Positions 8,448 to 16,955 of a stretch of DNA of 64,000 nt are shown here, piece by piece. Both the position numbers and the translations under genes were made by a program. The stretch is from Chromatiales bacterium. Lineage in GTDB: Bacteria > Pseudomonadota > Gammaproteobacteria > Steroidobacterales > GCA-2729495. The DNA is taken from positions 2,667,766 to 2,731,765 of the forward strand of contig CP070671.1 of assembly GCA_020351875.1 (NCBI GenBank), given 5' to 3'. The notes under the pieces are model-generated. The model was not told the DNA's origin. It searched no databases and worked only from the letters and a program-made list of their open reading frames with translations. Numbering within the stretch: the first letter of the stretch is position 1; the number at the start of each line of letters is the position of its first letter.

Positions 8448-9728
8448 ATGATTTTTTTTGCCGGACCCCTGATCGCCTTTGCCGCTACGGTGCTGATCAT
8501 CCTGATCCTGCGCCCGGTGTCGGAGCGCATCGGGTTGCTCGACCAGCCGAATGTCCGCAGCAGCCACGAGACGCCAACGCCGATGGTCGGGGGCCTGTCG
8601 ATCTACCTGGCCTTGTGCGTCGGCGCCGCCGCGGCCGTGTTCAGTGGGCTCCTGCCCTGGGACTCCTACACGGCGAGCCTGCTCGGTGGCGGCCTGCTGC
8701 TGGTGACCGTCGGTGCGATAGACGATGCCCACGACCTGTCGCCGCTGCTGCGCTTCGCGGTGCAGATCGTCGCGTCCCTCGTCATGGTCTACGGCGGGGG
8801 CGTGGTGCTGAGCGACCTCGGGCGAATGTTGCCGTCGGGCGAGGTGCTGGAACTGGGGATCCTCGCCGTGCCTTTCACGGTTTTTGCGACCCTCGGCGTG
8901 ATCAACGCGCTGAACATGTGCGACGGCCTGGACGGCCTGAGCGGCACGCTGGCCATCATCTCGATTACCGGCCTGATGATCGTGGCGGCCGTCAATGGTG
9001 GTCCTGCGGATGTGGTGCTGCTCGCCGTGCTGGCCGCCGCGATCCTGGGCTTCCTGTTGTTTAATTTCCGGCTCCCCGGGCGCCCGCGCGCCGCTGTATT
9101 CATGGGCGACGCGGGCAGCATGTTCCTCGGCTATGCGCTGACCTGGTTTGCGATCTCGCTGTCCCAGGGCGAGCAGCGCGCGATGGTGCCCGCCGCCGCC
9201 CTCTGGTTCCTGATGCTGCCGCTATTCGACACGGTGTCCATGATGCTCAGGCGTATCGCCAGGGGCAGGTCACCTTTTTCCGCCGACCGGGAACATATTC
9301 ACCACGTGTTCCTGATGGCGGGTTTTACGGTCAACGAGACGGTCACGGTGATGGCTGCCGCCGCGCTCATTGGCGCGGGCATTGGCTTGCTCTGCCTGGA
9401 CGTGCGGGTACCGGAGTTCTCCATTGCCGGGTTCTTCCTGATCTGCGGCATCCTGTATTTCTGGATGGTTTTGCGCTCGTGGAAGGTCATGCGTTTCATC
9501 GAGCGCTCGTTCTCCCGGCGGCGTGCGCGCGCAGATCGCCGACGGGGCAGCGATCGCCGCGTTTACCGCGACCCCGACTACGCCGGGCCGGAGCGTCGCG
9601 TGAACGCTGACCGTCGTGTCGAGGCTCGTCGCCGTGTCGACCGGGGTGGGGGCGAGTTGCTGTCCGACCCCGACGCGGCACCGGTTGCCGTGCGGGGTCA
9701 TCAGAGTGCCGGGGCGGAGGGCAGGTAA
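8448..9728 (+). CDS. Undecaprenyl-phosphate sugar-1-phosphate transferase (WecA/MraY family) with Arg-rich tail
   Basis: This is a 426-residue polytopic membrane protein of the WecA family, which starts surface polysaccharides by linking a sugar-1-phosphate (GlcNAc in WecA) to undecaprenyl phosphate. Conserved cytoplasmic motifs are present: Asp92-Asp93 in AIDDAHDLSP, the NALNMCDGLDGLSG loop (residues 153-166) and the REHIHH motif (281-286). Hydrophobic helices fill residues 1-345. After them comes an unusual basic tail with 18 Arg in residues 354-399, containing repeated DRR/ERR units and a GPERR motif. The 3' end overlaps the convergent phosphopantetheinyl transferase gene by 28 bp. The sugar specificity cannot be read from the sequence. 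Confidence 0.88.
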   Translation: MIFFAGPLIAFAATVLIILILRPVSERIGLLDQPNVRSSHETPTPMVGGLSIYLALCVGAAAAVFSGLLPWDSYTASLLGGGLLLVTVGAIDDAHDLSPLLRFAVQIVASLVMVYGGGVVLSDLGRMLPSGEVLELGILAVPFTVFATLGVINALNMCDGLDGLSGTLAIISITGLMIVAAVNGGPADVVLLAVLAAAILGFLLFNFRLPGRPRAAVFMGDAGSMFLGYALTWFAISLSQGEQRAMVPAAALWFLMLPLFDTVSMMLRRIARGRSPFSADREHIHHVFLMAGFTVNETVTVMAAAALIGAGIGLLCLDVRVPEFSIAGFFLICGILYFWMVLRSWKVMRFIERSFSRRRARADRRRGSDRRVYRDPDYAGPERRVNADRRVEARRRVDRGGGELLSDPDAAPVAVRGHQSAGAEGR

Positions 9729-10390
9729 GCGCTGGCATAGATCAGGCCGCCGGCCTCCAGCCAGCCGCCGTTGATCGCCGCCACGACCGACGCGTCGAGT
9801 CCGGGCCCCGTGGCCCTGGCGACGTAGCGGCGGCCCGCCGGCCGCAAATCGATCTCCACCTCCTGGAAGTCGATGTAGCGGCGCACCCGCGGCCACAGGC
9901 ACTTGTAGACGCTCTCCTTGATCGCGAAGATCGTGCGAGCCAGTTGCGCGTTGCCGGTTTGTGCGAGCCAGTCGCGTTCGGCCGGCGTGCAGACGAGTTC
10001 CAGCACGCCGCGTTCCAGGCTACCGGCTTGTTCGAGGTCGACGCCGACACCACTGGCCACCTCGACACGGGCGGCCACTGCAATTGCGCGACCGGCGCAA
10101 TGGGCGATGCTGCCGGTGACACCCGGTGGCCACAGCGGCGCGCGCTGCTCTGCCACGGGCACGGCGACGTTCCCGTAGCCGATCTGCGCCAGCGCGAAAC
10201 GGGCGCATGCGCGTCCCTGGGCGAAGGCTTGTTGCCTGGCCGGCGCCATCCAAGATATGGCCTGTTGTTCAGCAGGCAACAGGCACCCGCCGGGCACCGG
10301 CGCGACACACCAGGCGATGCCGGTGCCGACAGGGAACAGGTCACTGAGCCCGGGCGTGGCGGGCACCGTTGCCGGATGGGATGGGTCCAT
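9701..10390 (-). CDS. 4'-phosphopantetheinyl transferase (EntD family)
   Basis: The 229-residue protein has the EntD-type motifs: GSIAHC (residues 93-98), the Mg-binding GVDLE (Asp118, Glu120) and FAIKESVYKCLWP (Lys158, Glu159, Lys163). It transfers phosphopantetheine from CoA to a serine of carrier proteins. No polyketide or peptide synthetase gene is nearby, so it may serve general acyl carrier protein or a distant cluster. It is divergent from gltX. The 3' end overlaps the WecA-type gene by 28 bp. Confidence 0.88.
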   Translation of the reverse strand: MDPSHPATVPATPGLSDLFPVGTGIAWCVAPVPGGCLLPAEQQAISWMAPARQQAFAQGRACARFALAQIGYGNVAVPVAEQRAPLWPPGVTGSIAHCAGRAIAVAARVEVASGVGVDLEQAGSLERGVLELVCTPAERDWLAQTGNAQLARTIFAIKESVYKCLWPRVRRYIDFQEVEIDLRPAGRRYVARATGPGLDASVVAAINGGWLEAGGLIYASAYLPSAPAL

Positions 10391-10444
10391 AGGGTGCAGT
10401 CTGCCATCAGCCGGGGCGCGCGATCACCGGTGTCCGCGCCCTGC

Positions 10445-10450
10445 TAAAAT
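10445..10450 (+). promoter_or_regulatory. Candidate -10 element of gltX
   Basis: TAAAAT lies 31 bp before the gltX ATG in the divergent gap. No good -35 hexamer is present at the right distance. Confidence 0.3.
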
Positions 10451-10480
10451 GTGCGGCCGCCGACCGGAACTCCACCCGTC

Positions 10481-11896
10481 ATGACCGTCAAGACCCGTTT
10501 CGCGCCAAGCCCCACCGGCTACCTGCACATAGGCGGCGTGCGAACGGCGCTGTTCTGCTGGCTGTACGCGCGGCACCACGGCGGCCGCTTCGTCTTGCGC
10601 ATCGAGGACACTGACCGCGAGCGGTCCACCCGGGAATCGGTCGATGCGATTCTGACTGGCATGCAATGGGTCGGGCTGGACTGGGACGAGGGGCCCTTCT
10701 ACCAGTCGCAGCGTTACGACCTCTACACGGCTGCGCGGGACAGGCTGCTCGACACGGGGCATGCCTACCATTGTTACTGCACGCCGGAAGAACTCGAGGC
10801 CATGCGGGCGGAACAACTCGCGGCCGGCCAGAATCCCCGCTATGACGGCCGCTGCCGTGACCGCACGACCGCGCGCGATGGTGTCGATCCGGTGATCCGC
10901 TTTCGCACCCCGGACAGCGGTGAGATCGCTGTCGACGACCTCGTGCACGGCAACGTCGTCTTCGACAATGCCGACCTGGATGACCTGGTCATCGTCCGCA
11001 GCGACGGCCATCCCACCTATCACTTCAGCGTCGTCGTCGACGATGCCGACATGGGTATCACACACGTGATTCGTGGCGACGATCACTTGAAGAACACCCC
11101 CCGGCAGATGCACATCATCGACGCGCTGGGATACCAGCGCCCTGTTTACGGGCACCTGCCGATGATTCTTGGTGCCGACGGCGCCCGCCTGTCCAAGCGC
11201 CACGGGGCGGTGAACGTGCTCGAGTATCGGGAGCAGGGCTACCTGCCCCAGGCCCTGCTGAACTACCTGGCGCGCCTGGGGTGGTCGCATGGCGATCAGG
11301 AACTGTTCAGCCTCGCCGAACTGGTCCAGCTGTTCGATGTCGGTGCGGTCCACCGGTCAGCCGCGCGTTTCGATGCGGACAAGCTGACCTGGCTGAACCA
11401 GCAGTACATCATGCATGAGCCGGCCGGCACGCTGGTACCGGGCCTGCGCGCGCACCTGGAGGGGGAGGGGCTCGACCCGGCGGCAGGTCCGCCGCTGGAG
11501 GCCGTGGTGGAGGCGTATCGGGAGCGGGCCCGCACGCTGCGGGAAATGGCCGAAGCCTGCTGGTACCTGTTTCGCGACTTCGACCGACCCGATGCGGCCG
11601 CGGCAAAGAAGCACCTGCGGCCCGTCATTGCGGAACCACTCAAGGCCGTGCGTGAGCGCCTGGCCGGGCTGGAGCATTGGCGCCGTGACATGATTCATGC
11701 GGCGATGCACGAAACCGCCGAGTCATGCGGGCTCGGCTTTGGCAAGCTCGGCCAACCGCTGCGGGTGGCACTGGCGGGCGGGCCGGTCTCGCCGCCCATC
11801 GATGTCACGGCGGAGCTGGTGGGCCGCGACCGTGCCCTGAAACGCCTGGACCACGCGCTGCAGCTGATCGCCGAGCGCGCGGCGGCCGCCGGGTAG
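10481..11896 (+). CDS. gltX: Glutamyl-tRNA synthetase
   Basis: The enzyme has 471 residues from the ATG at 10481, matching the usual family length. An upstream in-frame GTG at 10451 would add ten residues not expected in the family. Class I signatures are FAPSPTGYLHIGG at the N terminus (HIGG at residues 16-19) and LSKRHG for the KMSKS loop. It charges tRNA-Glu with glutamate. The gene is followed after 55 bp by tRNA-Ala and tRNA-Glu genes, so enzyme and one cognate tRNA are neighbours. Confidence 0.96.
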   Translation: MTVKTRFAPSPTGYLHIGGVRTALFCWLYARHHGGRFVLRIEDTDRERSTRESVDAILTGMQWVGLDWDEGPFYQSQRYDLYTAARDRLLDTGHAYHCYCTPEELEAMRAEQLAAGQNPRYDGRCRDRTTARDGVDPVIRFRTPDSGEIAVDDLVHGNVVFDNADLDDLVIVRSDGHPTYHFSVVVDDADMGITHVIRGDDHLKNTPRQMHIIDALGYQRPVYGHLPMILGADGARLSKRHGAVNVLEYREQGYLPQALLNYLARLGWSHGDQELFSLAELVQLFDVGAVHRSAARFDADKLTWLNQQYIMHEPAGTLVPGLRAHLEGEGLDPAAGPPLEAVVEAYRERARTLREMAEACWYLFRDFDRPDAAAAKKHLRPVIAEPLKAVRERLAGLEHWRRDMIHAAMHETAESCGLGFGKLGQPLRVALAGGPVSPPIDVTAELVGRDRALKRLDHALQLIAERAAAAG

Positions 11897-11907
11897 CGGC
11901 GGAATTC

Positions 11908-11937
11908 TTGACACTTCGCGGCGGGCTCGCGTAGAGT
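11908..11937 (+). promoter_or_regulatory. Promoter of the tRNA-Ala/tRNA-Glu pair
   Basis: A perfect TTGACA (11908-11913) is followed after 18 bp by TAGAGT (11932-11937) and a GC-rich discriminator. It lies 14 bp before the tRNA-Ala 5' end, a typical strong stable-RNA promoter layout. Confidence 0.65.
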
Positions 11938-11951
11938 CTCGCCGCTTTCGT

Positions 11952-12027
<76 letters not shown>

Positions 12028-12041
12028 GATCACACCTTCCC

Positions 12042-12116
12042 GTCCCCATCGTCTAGCGGTTAGGACTCCGCCCTTTCACGGCGGCAACAGGGGTTCGAGT
12101 CCCCTTGGGGACGCCA
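12042..12116 (+). tRNA. tRNA-Glu (anticodon TTC)
   Basis: A 75-nt cloverleaf: acceptor GTCCCCA/TGGGGAC, anticodon stem CCGCC/GGCGG around the loop CTTTCAC (anticodon TTC), T arm CAGGG-GTTCGAG-TCCCCT region and encoded CCA. It lies 14 bp after tRNA-Ala and is presumably co-transcribed with it. Confidence 0.97.
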
Positions 12117-12126
12117 TCGTCTGACC

Positions 12127-12145
12127 GGCCCGCCGAGTGCGGGCC
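12127..12145 (+). terminator. Hairpin after tRNA-Glu, possible terminator
   Basis: GGCCCGC (12127-12133) and GCGGGCC (12139-12145) form a perfect 7-bp stem with a 5-nt loop. It begins 10 bp after the tRNA. The following bases (GAGTCGTGTCT) are only weakly T-rich, so intrinsic termination is uncertain. Confidence 0.4.
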
Positions 12146-12274
12146 GAGTCGTGTCTGCAGCCTTGCGGCGGCGATCATGGCCCATGATTGGTTTACTATT
12201 CGAGGCGGGTTATTTGTCGCAGGAGTGTCGCGATCCCGGCGCCGCGCAGGCGGTGGCCGTTTCGTCATCGGACG

Positions 12275-14383
12275 ATGCTCGACCTGATTCCTGACTGGGC
12301 CAGCTGGTACTGGATTGCGGCGCTTGCGTATGCCGCGCTCGGCACGCAGGTGTTTCTGCCGTCCACTGGCAGCCTGCTTCGCCAGCATCGGCTCGCCCTG
12401 GCAGCCGCCGGCCTGGCGTGGGGGACATGGTTCGCCCTGGCGCCGAGGCTGGCATGGACCGGCCCGCAGCTCCAGCGGGCGGCCTTTGTGGTCGAATTCC
12501 TGTTCCTGCTGGCGTGGTTCGCGCTGCTTTATCGCCTGCTGCGTGGCCCCTACAAGCAATCGATGCCGGAGACGGTGCGCCGTGGCCTGTACCTCTTCTG
12601 GGGACTGCTGGTCGCGATTGGCGCCGGGGCAGCGTCGCTGGACAGTGCCGGCGGCATCAGCCTGGTAGTCCTGTCACCCATCCTGATGGCTGCCGCGCTG
12701 GCCTGCCTGGCCTTGCTGACCCAGCTACAACGCGACTCGCCGCTGGAGGATCGCCGGATGATGCTGGCGTTTGTCGCCGGTGGCACGCTGGTGGCGGGCA
12801 CGCAGGCCGTCCATTTCACCCTGGCAACACTCGGTGTCGTGCCTGGCGAAGCCTGGAAGCTCGCCCGGGTCATACCGCTGGTCCTGGCGGCTGCGTTGCT
12901 GATTCACGCGGCACGCCAGCGTCCGCAGTGGTCCCTGGCAATCTTCGTCTCGCCCCAGGCGCGGGCGTATGCCCCGCGGCTGCTCGGCACGCTGGGGCTC
13001 CTCGCGGCGCTGCTCGCTCTCGCGCCGGTTCTCGCAACGCTGCCGCCTGGGATAGCCCGCGGACTTGCCCTGACCGCCGTGTTCGGCGTCGGCCTGCCCG
13101 TGTTCGTCGTGCTGTTTTCCGAAGGGCTGGGGGCGCGACTGCGCGTATTCATCAGCAAGCATTTCCTGCCTTTTCGCTACGACTATCGGGAAGAGTGGCT
13201 GCGGCTGATCGACACGCTCGCCGCGCCGGTGCATCGTCGGCCCCTGCCCGAACGCACCATCAAGGCGCTGGCGCAGATTGTCGGCAGTCCCGCCGGCATC
13301 CTGTGGCTGCGCCGCCAGGAAGACGACCCCTTTGTCTGCGCCGCGAACTGGAAAACCCGCAGCTGGCCCGAAACCGCGGTTCCCGGCGATGACCCGGTAC
13401 TGGCATTCATGCGGGAACGCCAATGGATTTTGGATACGGCCGAGCTGAACCGGGACCCGGAACTGTACTCGGGCTTGCGGCGCCCCGACTGGCTCGATGC
13501 ATTGCCGGATGCGCTGCTGGTGGTCCCCCTGATCAGCCGGGAGTTCATGATTGGTTTCATCGTGCTGTTCCAGAGCAGCTCGGCCTTCCGGCTGACCTTC
13601 GAGGAGATCGACTTGCTGAGAACGTCCGGCAGGCAGGTAGCGGCCTACCTCGCGCAATACCAGTCGGACCAGCAACTGGCAGAGGCGCAGCAATTCGAGG
13701 CGTTCAATCGGTTGACCGCTTTCGTGATGCACGACCTGAAGAACCTGATTGCCCAGCAGTCCCTGGTGGTCAAGAACGCCGCCAAGCACAAGGGGAATCC
13801 GGACTTTTTCGAAGACGCGATACGCACGATCGACAACTCGGTGGCCCGCATGAGCCGTCTGCTCAAGCAACTGCAGAGCGGCGAAGCCGTCGGGCCCCTG
13901 CAACGGGTCCGCCTGTCAGATGCGCTGAAGACGGCCCTGGAGCGTGCAGGCGGACGCGAGCCGGCACCCGAGTTCGAGCCCCACGATCACGAGCTGGTGA
14001 GCCGGCTGGACCGCGAGCGTTTCGTCGACGTCGTCAGTCACCTGGTGCGCAATGCCCAGGAGGCAACACAGAAGAACGGCCAGGTGCGCGTGGCGCTGGA
14101 ACACGAGAACGGCGAGGCGGTGATCTCCGTCGAAGACGATGGCATGGGCATGGACCCGGAGTTCGTTCGTACCCGGTTGTTCAGGCCGTTTGACAGCACG
14201 AAGGGCAGCCAGGGCATGGGGATCGGCGCCTACCAGGCCAGGACCTTCGCCGTCGCCGCGGGCGGCCGCCTCGAAGTCTGGTCACAGCCCGGTATGGGAA
14301 CGCGCGTTAAGATGCGCCTGCCCGTCGTCGAATCTGACCAGTCGGGTGCTACCGACGAGGTGGTGGCCGCAGCCACGAACTGA
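12275..14383 (+). CDS. prsK: PEP-CTERM/XrtA-system sensor histidine kinase PrsK
   Basis: The protein has 702 residues from the ATG at 12275. The frame extends upstream to a TTG at 12188, but that would prefix an Arg-rich stretch to the membrane domain. The N-terminal 290 residues form about eight to nine transmembrane helices. A GAF-like region follows (about 330-490). The dimerisation helix carries the phospho-acceptor in VMHDLKNL, and the ATP-binding domain has NAQEAT, DDGMGM and a G2-type GIGAY. This layout matches PrsK, the kinase found with exosortase/PEP-CTERM exopolysaccharide loci. PrsR lies 72 bp downstream and is the likely phosphorylation target. The signal sensed is not known to me. 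Confidence 0.85.
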   Translation: MLDLIPDWASWYWIAALAYAALGTQVFLPSTGSLLRQHRLALAAAGLAWGTWFALAPRLAWTGPQLQRAAFVVEFLFLLAWFALLYRLLRGPYKQSMPETVRRGLYLFWGLLVAIGAGAASLDSAGGISLVVLSPILMAAALACLALLTQLQRDSPLEDRRMMLAFVAGGTLVAGTQAVHFTLATLGVVPGEAWKLARVIPLVLAAALLIHAARQRPQWSLAIFVSPQARAYAPRLLGTLGLLAALLALAPVLATLPPGIARGLALTAVFGVGLPVFVVLFSEGLGARLRVFISKHFLPFRYDYREEWLRLIDTLAAPVHRRPLPERTIKALAQIVGSPAGILWLRRQEDDPFVCAANWKTRSWPETAVPGDDPVLAFMRERQWILDTAELNRDPELYSGLRRPDWLDALPDALLVVPLISREFMIGFIVLFQSSSAFRLTFEEIDLLRTSGRQVAAYLAQYQSDQQLAEAQQFEAFNRLTAFVMHDLKNLIAQQSLVVKNAAKHKGNPDFFEDAIRTIDNSVARMSRLLKQLQSGEAVGPLQRVRLSDALKTALERAGGREPAPEFEPHDHELVSRLDRERFVDVVSHLVRNAQEATQKNGQVRVALEHENGEAVISVEDDGMGMDPEFVRTRLFRPFDSTKGSQGMGIGAYQARTFAVAAGGRLEVWSQPGMGTRVKMRLPVVESDQSGATDEVVAAATN

Positions 14384-14455
14384 GCGGCCGGTCGTGCAGC
14401 AGAAAGTCTGAGCCCTTATCATCGACAGCCCGTTGAAGGGGAGGCCGGTGACCCC

Positions 14456-15817
14456 GTGACCGATCAACAAAGAAAGCTGCTCGTGGTCGAGGACGACCCG
14501 GGGCTGCAGAGCCAGCTGCGCTGGTGCTTTTCCGACTATGCGGTGTTGTCGGCCGAGGATCGGCCGTCGGCGCTTGCCGAGTTGCGGCGCCATGAGCCGC
14601 CCGTAGTGCTCCAGGACCTGGGCCTGCCGCCCGATGCCGAAGGCGTGTCCGAGGGGCTCGCAACCCTCGAAGAAGTGCTGGCACTGGCCCCCGGGACCAA
14701 GGTGATTGTGGTCACCGGTCACGGCGACCAGGAAAACGCAGTGCGCGCAGTGGGAATGGGTGCCTACGACTTTTACCAGAAGCCGGTCGACACGGACACG
14801 CTGCAGCTGATCGTGGATCGTGCTTACCAGATCTACGAACTCGAACAGGAAAACCAGCGGTTACTCCGTCAGCAGAGTACGTCGCCCCTGGATGGCATCG
14901 TCGCGGCCAGCGACAAGATGCTGAATGTGTGCCGCATCATCGAGAAGGTGGCGCCCACCAGCGCGACGACCCTGTTGCTGGGAGAGAGCGGCACCGGCAA
15001 GGAATTGCTCGCCCGGGCGTTGCACTCACTGAGCCCGCGGGCGGGTGAGAGTTTCGTGCCTATCAATTGTGCGGCAATTCCGGAGAACCTGCTCGAGAGC
15101 GAACTGTTCGGCTACGAGCGCGGGGCTTTTACCGGCGCGATGAAACAGACGCCCGGCAAGGTCGAGATGGCTGACAGCGGCACACTGTTCCTCGATGAAA
15201 TAGGTGACATGCCCATAGCCCTGCAGGCGAAGCTGTTGCGTTTTCTGCAGGAGCGAGTGGTTGAACGCGTGGGTGGCCGGGAAGAGATTCCGGTGGACGT
15301 GCGCGTGATCTGCGCGACGAACCAAGACCTGCAGACCGCGATTCGCGAGGGCCGTTTCCGGGAAGATCTTTATTACCGGATCAGCGAGATTACGATCCAG
15401 ATTCCGCCGCTGCGCGAGCGAGAGGGCGGCCGGTTGATTCTGGCGCGCACGCTGCTGGCGAAGTACGCTGCGCAGCACGGCAGGCCGATCAAGGGGTTCA
15501 GCAAGGAAGCGCAGACCGCGATACAGAACTACCAGTGGCCCGGTAACGTTCGCGAACTGGAGAACAAGATCAAGGGTGCGGTCATCATGGCCGAAGGCAA
15601 GCAGGTCACGGCGCTGGACCTGGGCCTGGCCGATGCAGAAACCGACGGGCCAAACCTGAACCTGCGCGAGGTGCGGCGAGATGCAGAGACCCGCGCGATT
15701 CACCGCGCACTGGTCTACGCGGCTGGGAACATCTCCCAGGCCGCCAAGCTGCTCGGTATCACCCGGCCCACGCTTTACGACCTGATCGACAAGTACGCGA
15801 TCGACGTCGAACGCTGA
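14456..15817 (+). CDS. prsR: PEP-CTERM-box response regulator PrsR (sigma-54 activator)
   Basis: This 453-residue protein has the three-domain NtrC layout. The receiver has the acidic pocket Glu12-Asp14, phosphorylatable Asp54 and Lys109. The AAA+ domain has Walker A GESGTGKE (176-183), the sigma-54 contact loop GAFTGA (223-228) and Walker B LFLDEIGD. A C-terminal Fis-type helix-turn-helix lies around NISQAAKLLGITRPTLYDL. Length and sequence fit PrsR, which activates RpoN-dependent promoters of PEP-CTERM and exopolysaccharide genes. The start is GTG at 14456. The gene ends 7 bp before the convergent galE stop. Confidence 0.87.
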   Translation: MTDQQRKLLVVEDDPGLQSQLRWCFSDYAVLSAEDRPSALAELRRHEPPVVLQDLGLPPDAEGVSEGLATLEEVLALAPGTKVIVVTGHGDQENAVRAVGMGAYDFYQKPVDTDTLQLIVDRAYQIYELEQENQRLLRQQSTSPLDGIVAASDKMLNVCRIIEKVAPTSATTLLLGESGTGKELLARALHSLSPRAGESFVPINCAAIPENLLESELFGYERGAFTGAMKQTPGKVEMADSGTLFLDEIGDMPIALQAKLLRFLQERVVERVGGREEIPVDVRVICATNQDLQTAIREGRFREDLYYRISEITIQIPPLREREGGRLILARTLLAKYAAQHGRPIKGFSKEAQTAIQNYQWPGNVRELENKIKGAVIMAEGKQVTALDLGLADAETDGPNLNLREVRRDAETRAIHRALVYAAGNISQAAKLLGITRPTLYDLIDKYAIDVER

Positions 15818-15824
15818 TCCCGCA

Positions 15825-16820
15825 CTAGTCTGCCGGTTGCTGCTGCAGCCGGCGCTCCCACGCGAGGGACGTCGCTACGATGAAGTCCAGGTCGTCGTGG
15901 CGCGGTTCCCAGCCCAGCACCTCCCGGATGCGTGTCGCTTCGGCCACCAGCGTCGGTGGATCGCCCGCGCGCCGGGGCCCCTCTTCGATGTTGAGGGGTT
16001 TGCCGTTGGCCTTTTCCACCGCCCGCAATACTTCGCGCACGCTGTAGCCGTGCCCGTAGCCGCAGTTCAGAATCTGTGACTCGCCGCCCTTGCGCAGGTA
16101 GGTAAGGGCATCCAGGTGCGCCCGGGCGAGATCTTCCACGTGAATGTAGTCGCGCACGCCCGTGCCGTCAGGCGTGTCGTAGTCCGTACCAAATACGTAG
16201 ACCTTGTCGCGTTTACCCACCGCGGCTTCGCAGGCCACTTTCGTCAGCAGAGTTGCCTTCGGCGTGGACTGACCGATACGGCCTTCCGGGTCGCAGCCCG
16301 CGACGTTGAAATAACGCAGTGACACGTAGCGGAAATCCGTGGCCGCAGACAGGTCCCGCAGCATCCATTCCGTCATCAGTTTCGATGTGCCATACGGGTT
16401 GATCGGGGCCGTCACGCTGTCTTCGCCGGCGCGCCCCGCGGCAGGTATCCCGTACACGGCAGCGGTGGATGAGAATACGAAGTGCCTGACGCCCCCGGCC
16501 AGCGCGCATTCAAGCAGGTTGCGGCTGGAACAGGTGTTGTTGCGGTAGTACTTGAGCGGATCGGCCACTGATTCCGGCACCACCGTGTGTGCAGCAAAGT
16601 GCATGATGGTGTCGACACCGTGCTCGGCAAGCAGCCGCGTGACCAGTTCCCTGTCGCCGGTATCCCCCACGACCAGGTCACCGTGCAGCACCGCGGACCG
16701 AAACCCGGTGCAGAGATTATCCAGCGTCAAAACGCGTTCCGCGCCCTCGCCAAGCTGCCTGACGACGTGGCTGCCTATGTAGCCGGCACCGCCGGTTACC
16801 AGGATCGTTCCGTGGCTCAT
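15825..16820 (-). CDS. galE: UDP-glucose 4-epimerase
   Basis: The 331-residue enzyme interconverts UDP-glucose and UDP-galactose. It has the NAD turn GGAGYIG (residues 10-16), the catalytic SSTA strand (117-120) and the YxxxK pair Tyr143/Lys147, with the typical RYFNVAG and HVEDLA segments. It probably supplies UDP-galactose for surface polysaccharide, extending the sugar-nucleotide set at the left end of the window. It is convergent with prsR and divergent from the amidohydrolase gene. Confidence 0.93.
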   Translation of the reverse strand: MSHGTILVTGGAGYIGSHVVRQLGEGAERVLTLDNLCTGFRSAVLHGDLVVGDTGDRELVTRLLAEHGVDTIMHFAAHTVVPESVADPLKYYRNNTCSSRNLLECALAGGVRHFVFSSTAAVYGIPAAGRAGEDSVTAPINPYGTSKLMTEWMLRDLSAATDFRYVSLRYFNVAGCDPEGRIGQSTPKATLLTKVACEAAVGKRDKVYVFGTDYDTPDGTGVRDYIHVEDLARAHLDALTYLRKGGESQILNCGYGHGYSVREVLRAVEKANGKPLNIEEGPRRAGDPPTLVAEATRIREVLGWEPRHDDLDFIVATSLAWERRLQQQPAD

Positions 16821-16955
16821 TATGTCTGCCTGTGCTGCGCGGAGCGGGGACCATACCGTATGGGCTCGCCTCTATCCAAGGCACGTATCACGGTTGCCCA
16901 CTATTGACGATGGCACTCTGTCCCCACGAATATGCCGTTGATGCCGGAGGAGCCC

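Noticed and set aside
12188-12274. N-terminal extension of prsK from a TTG start
   Set aside because: The added residues are Arg-rich and precede a membrane domain that begins naturally at ATG 12275.
12725-13903. 392-codon open frame on the minus strand within prsK
   Set aside because: Shadow of prsK; the Gln/Arg/His-rich translation has no domain.
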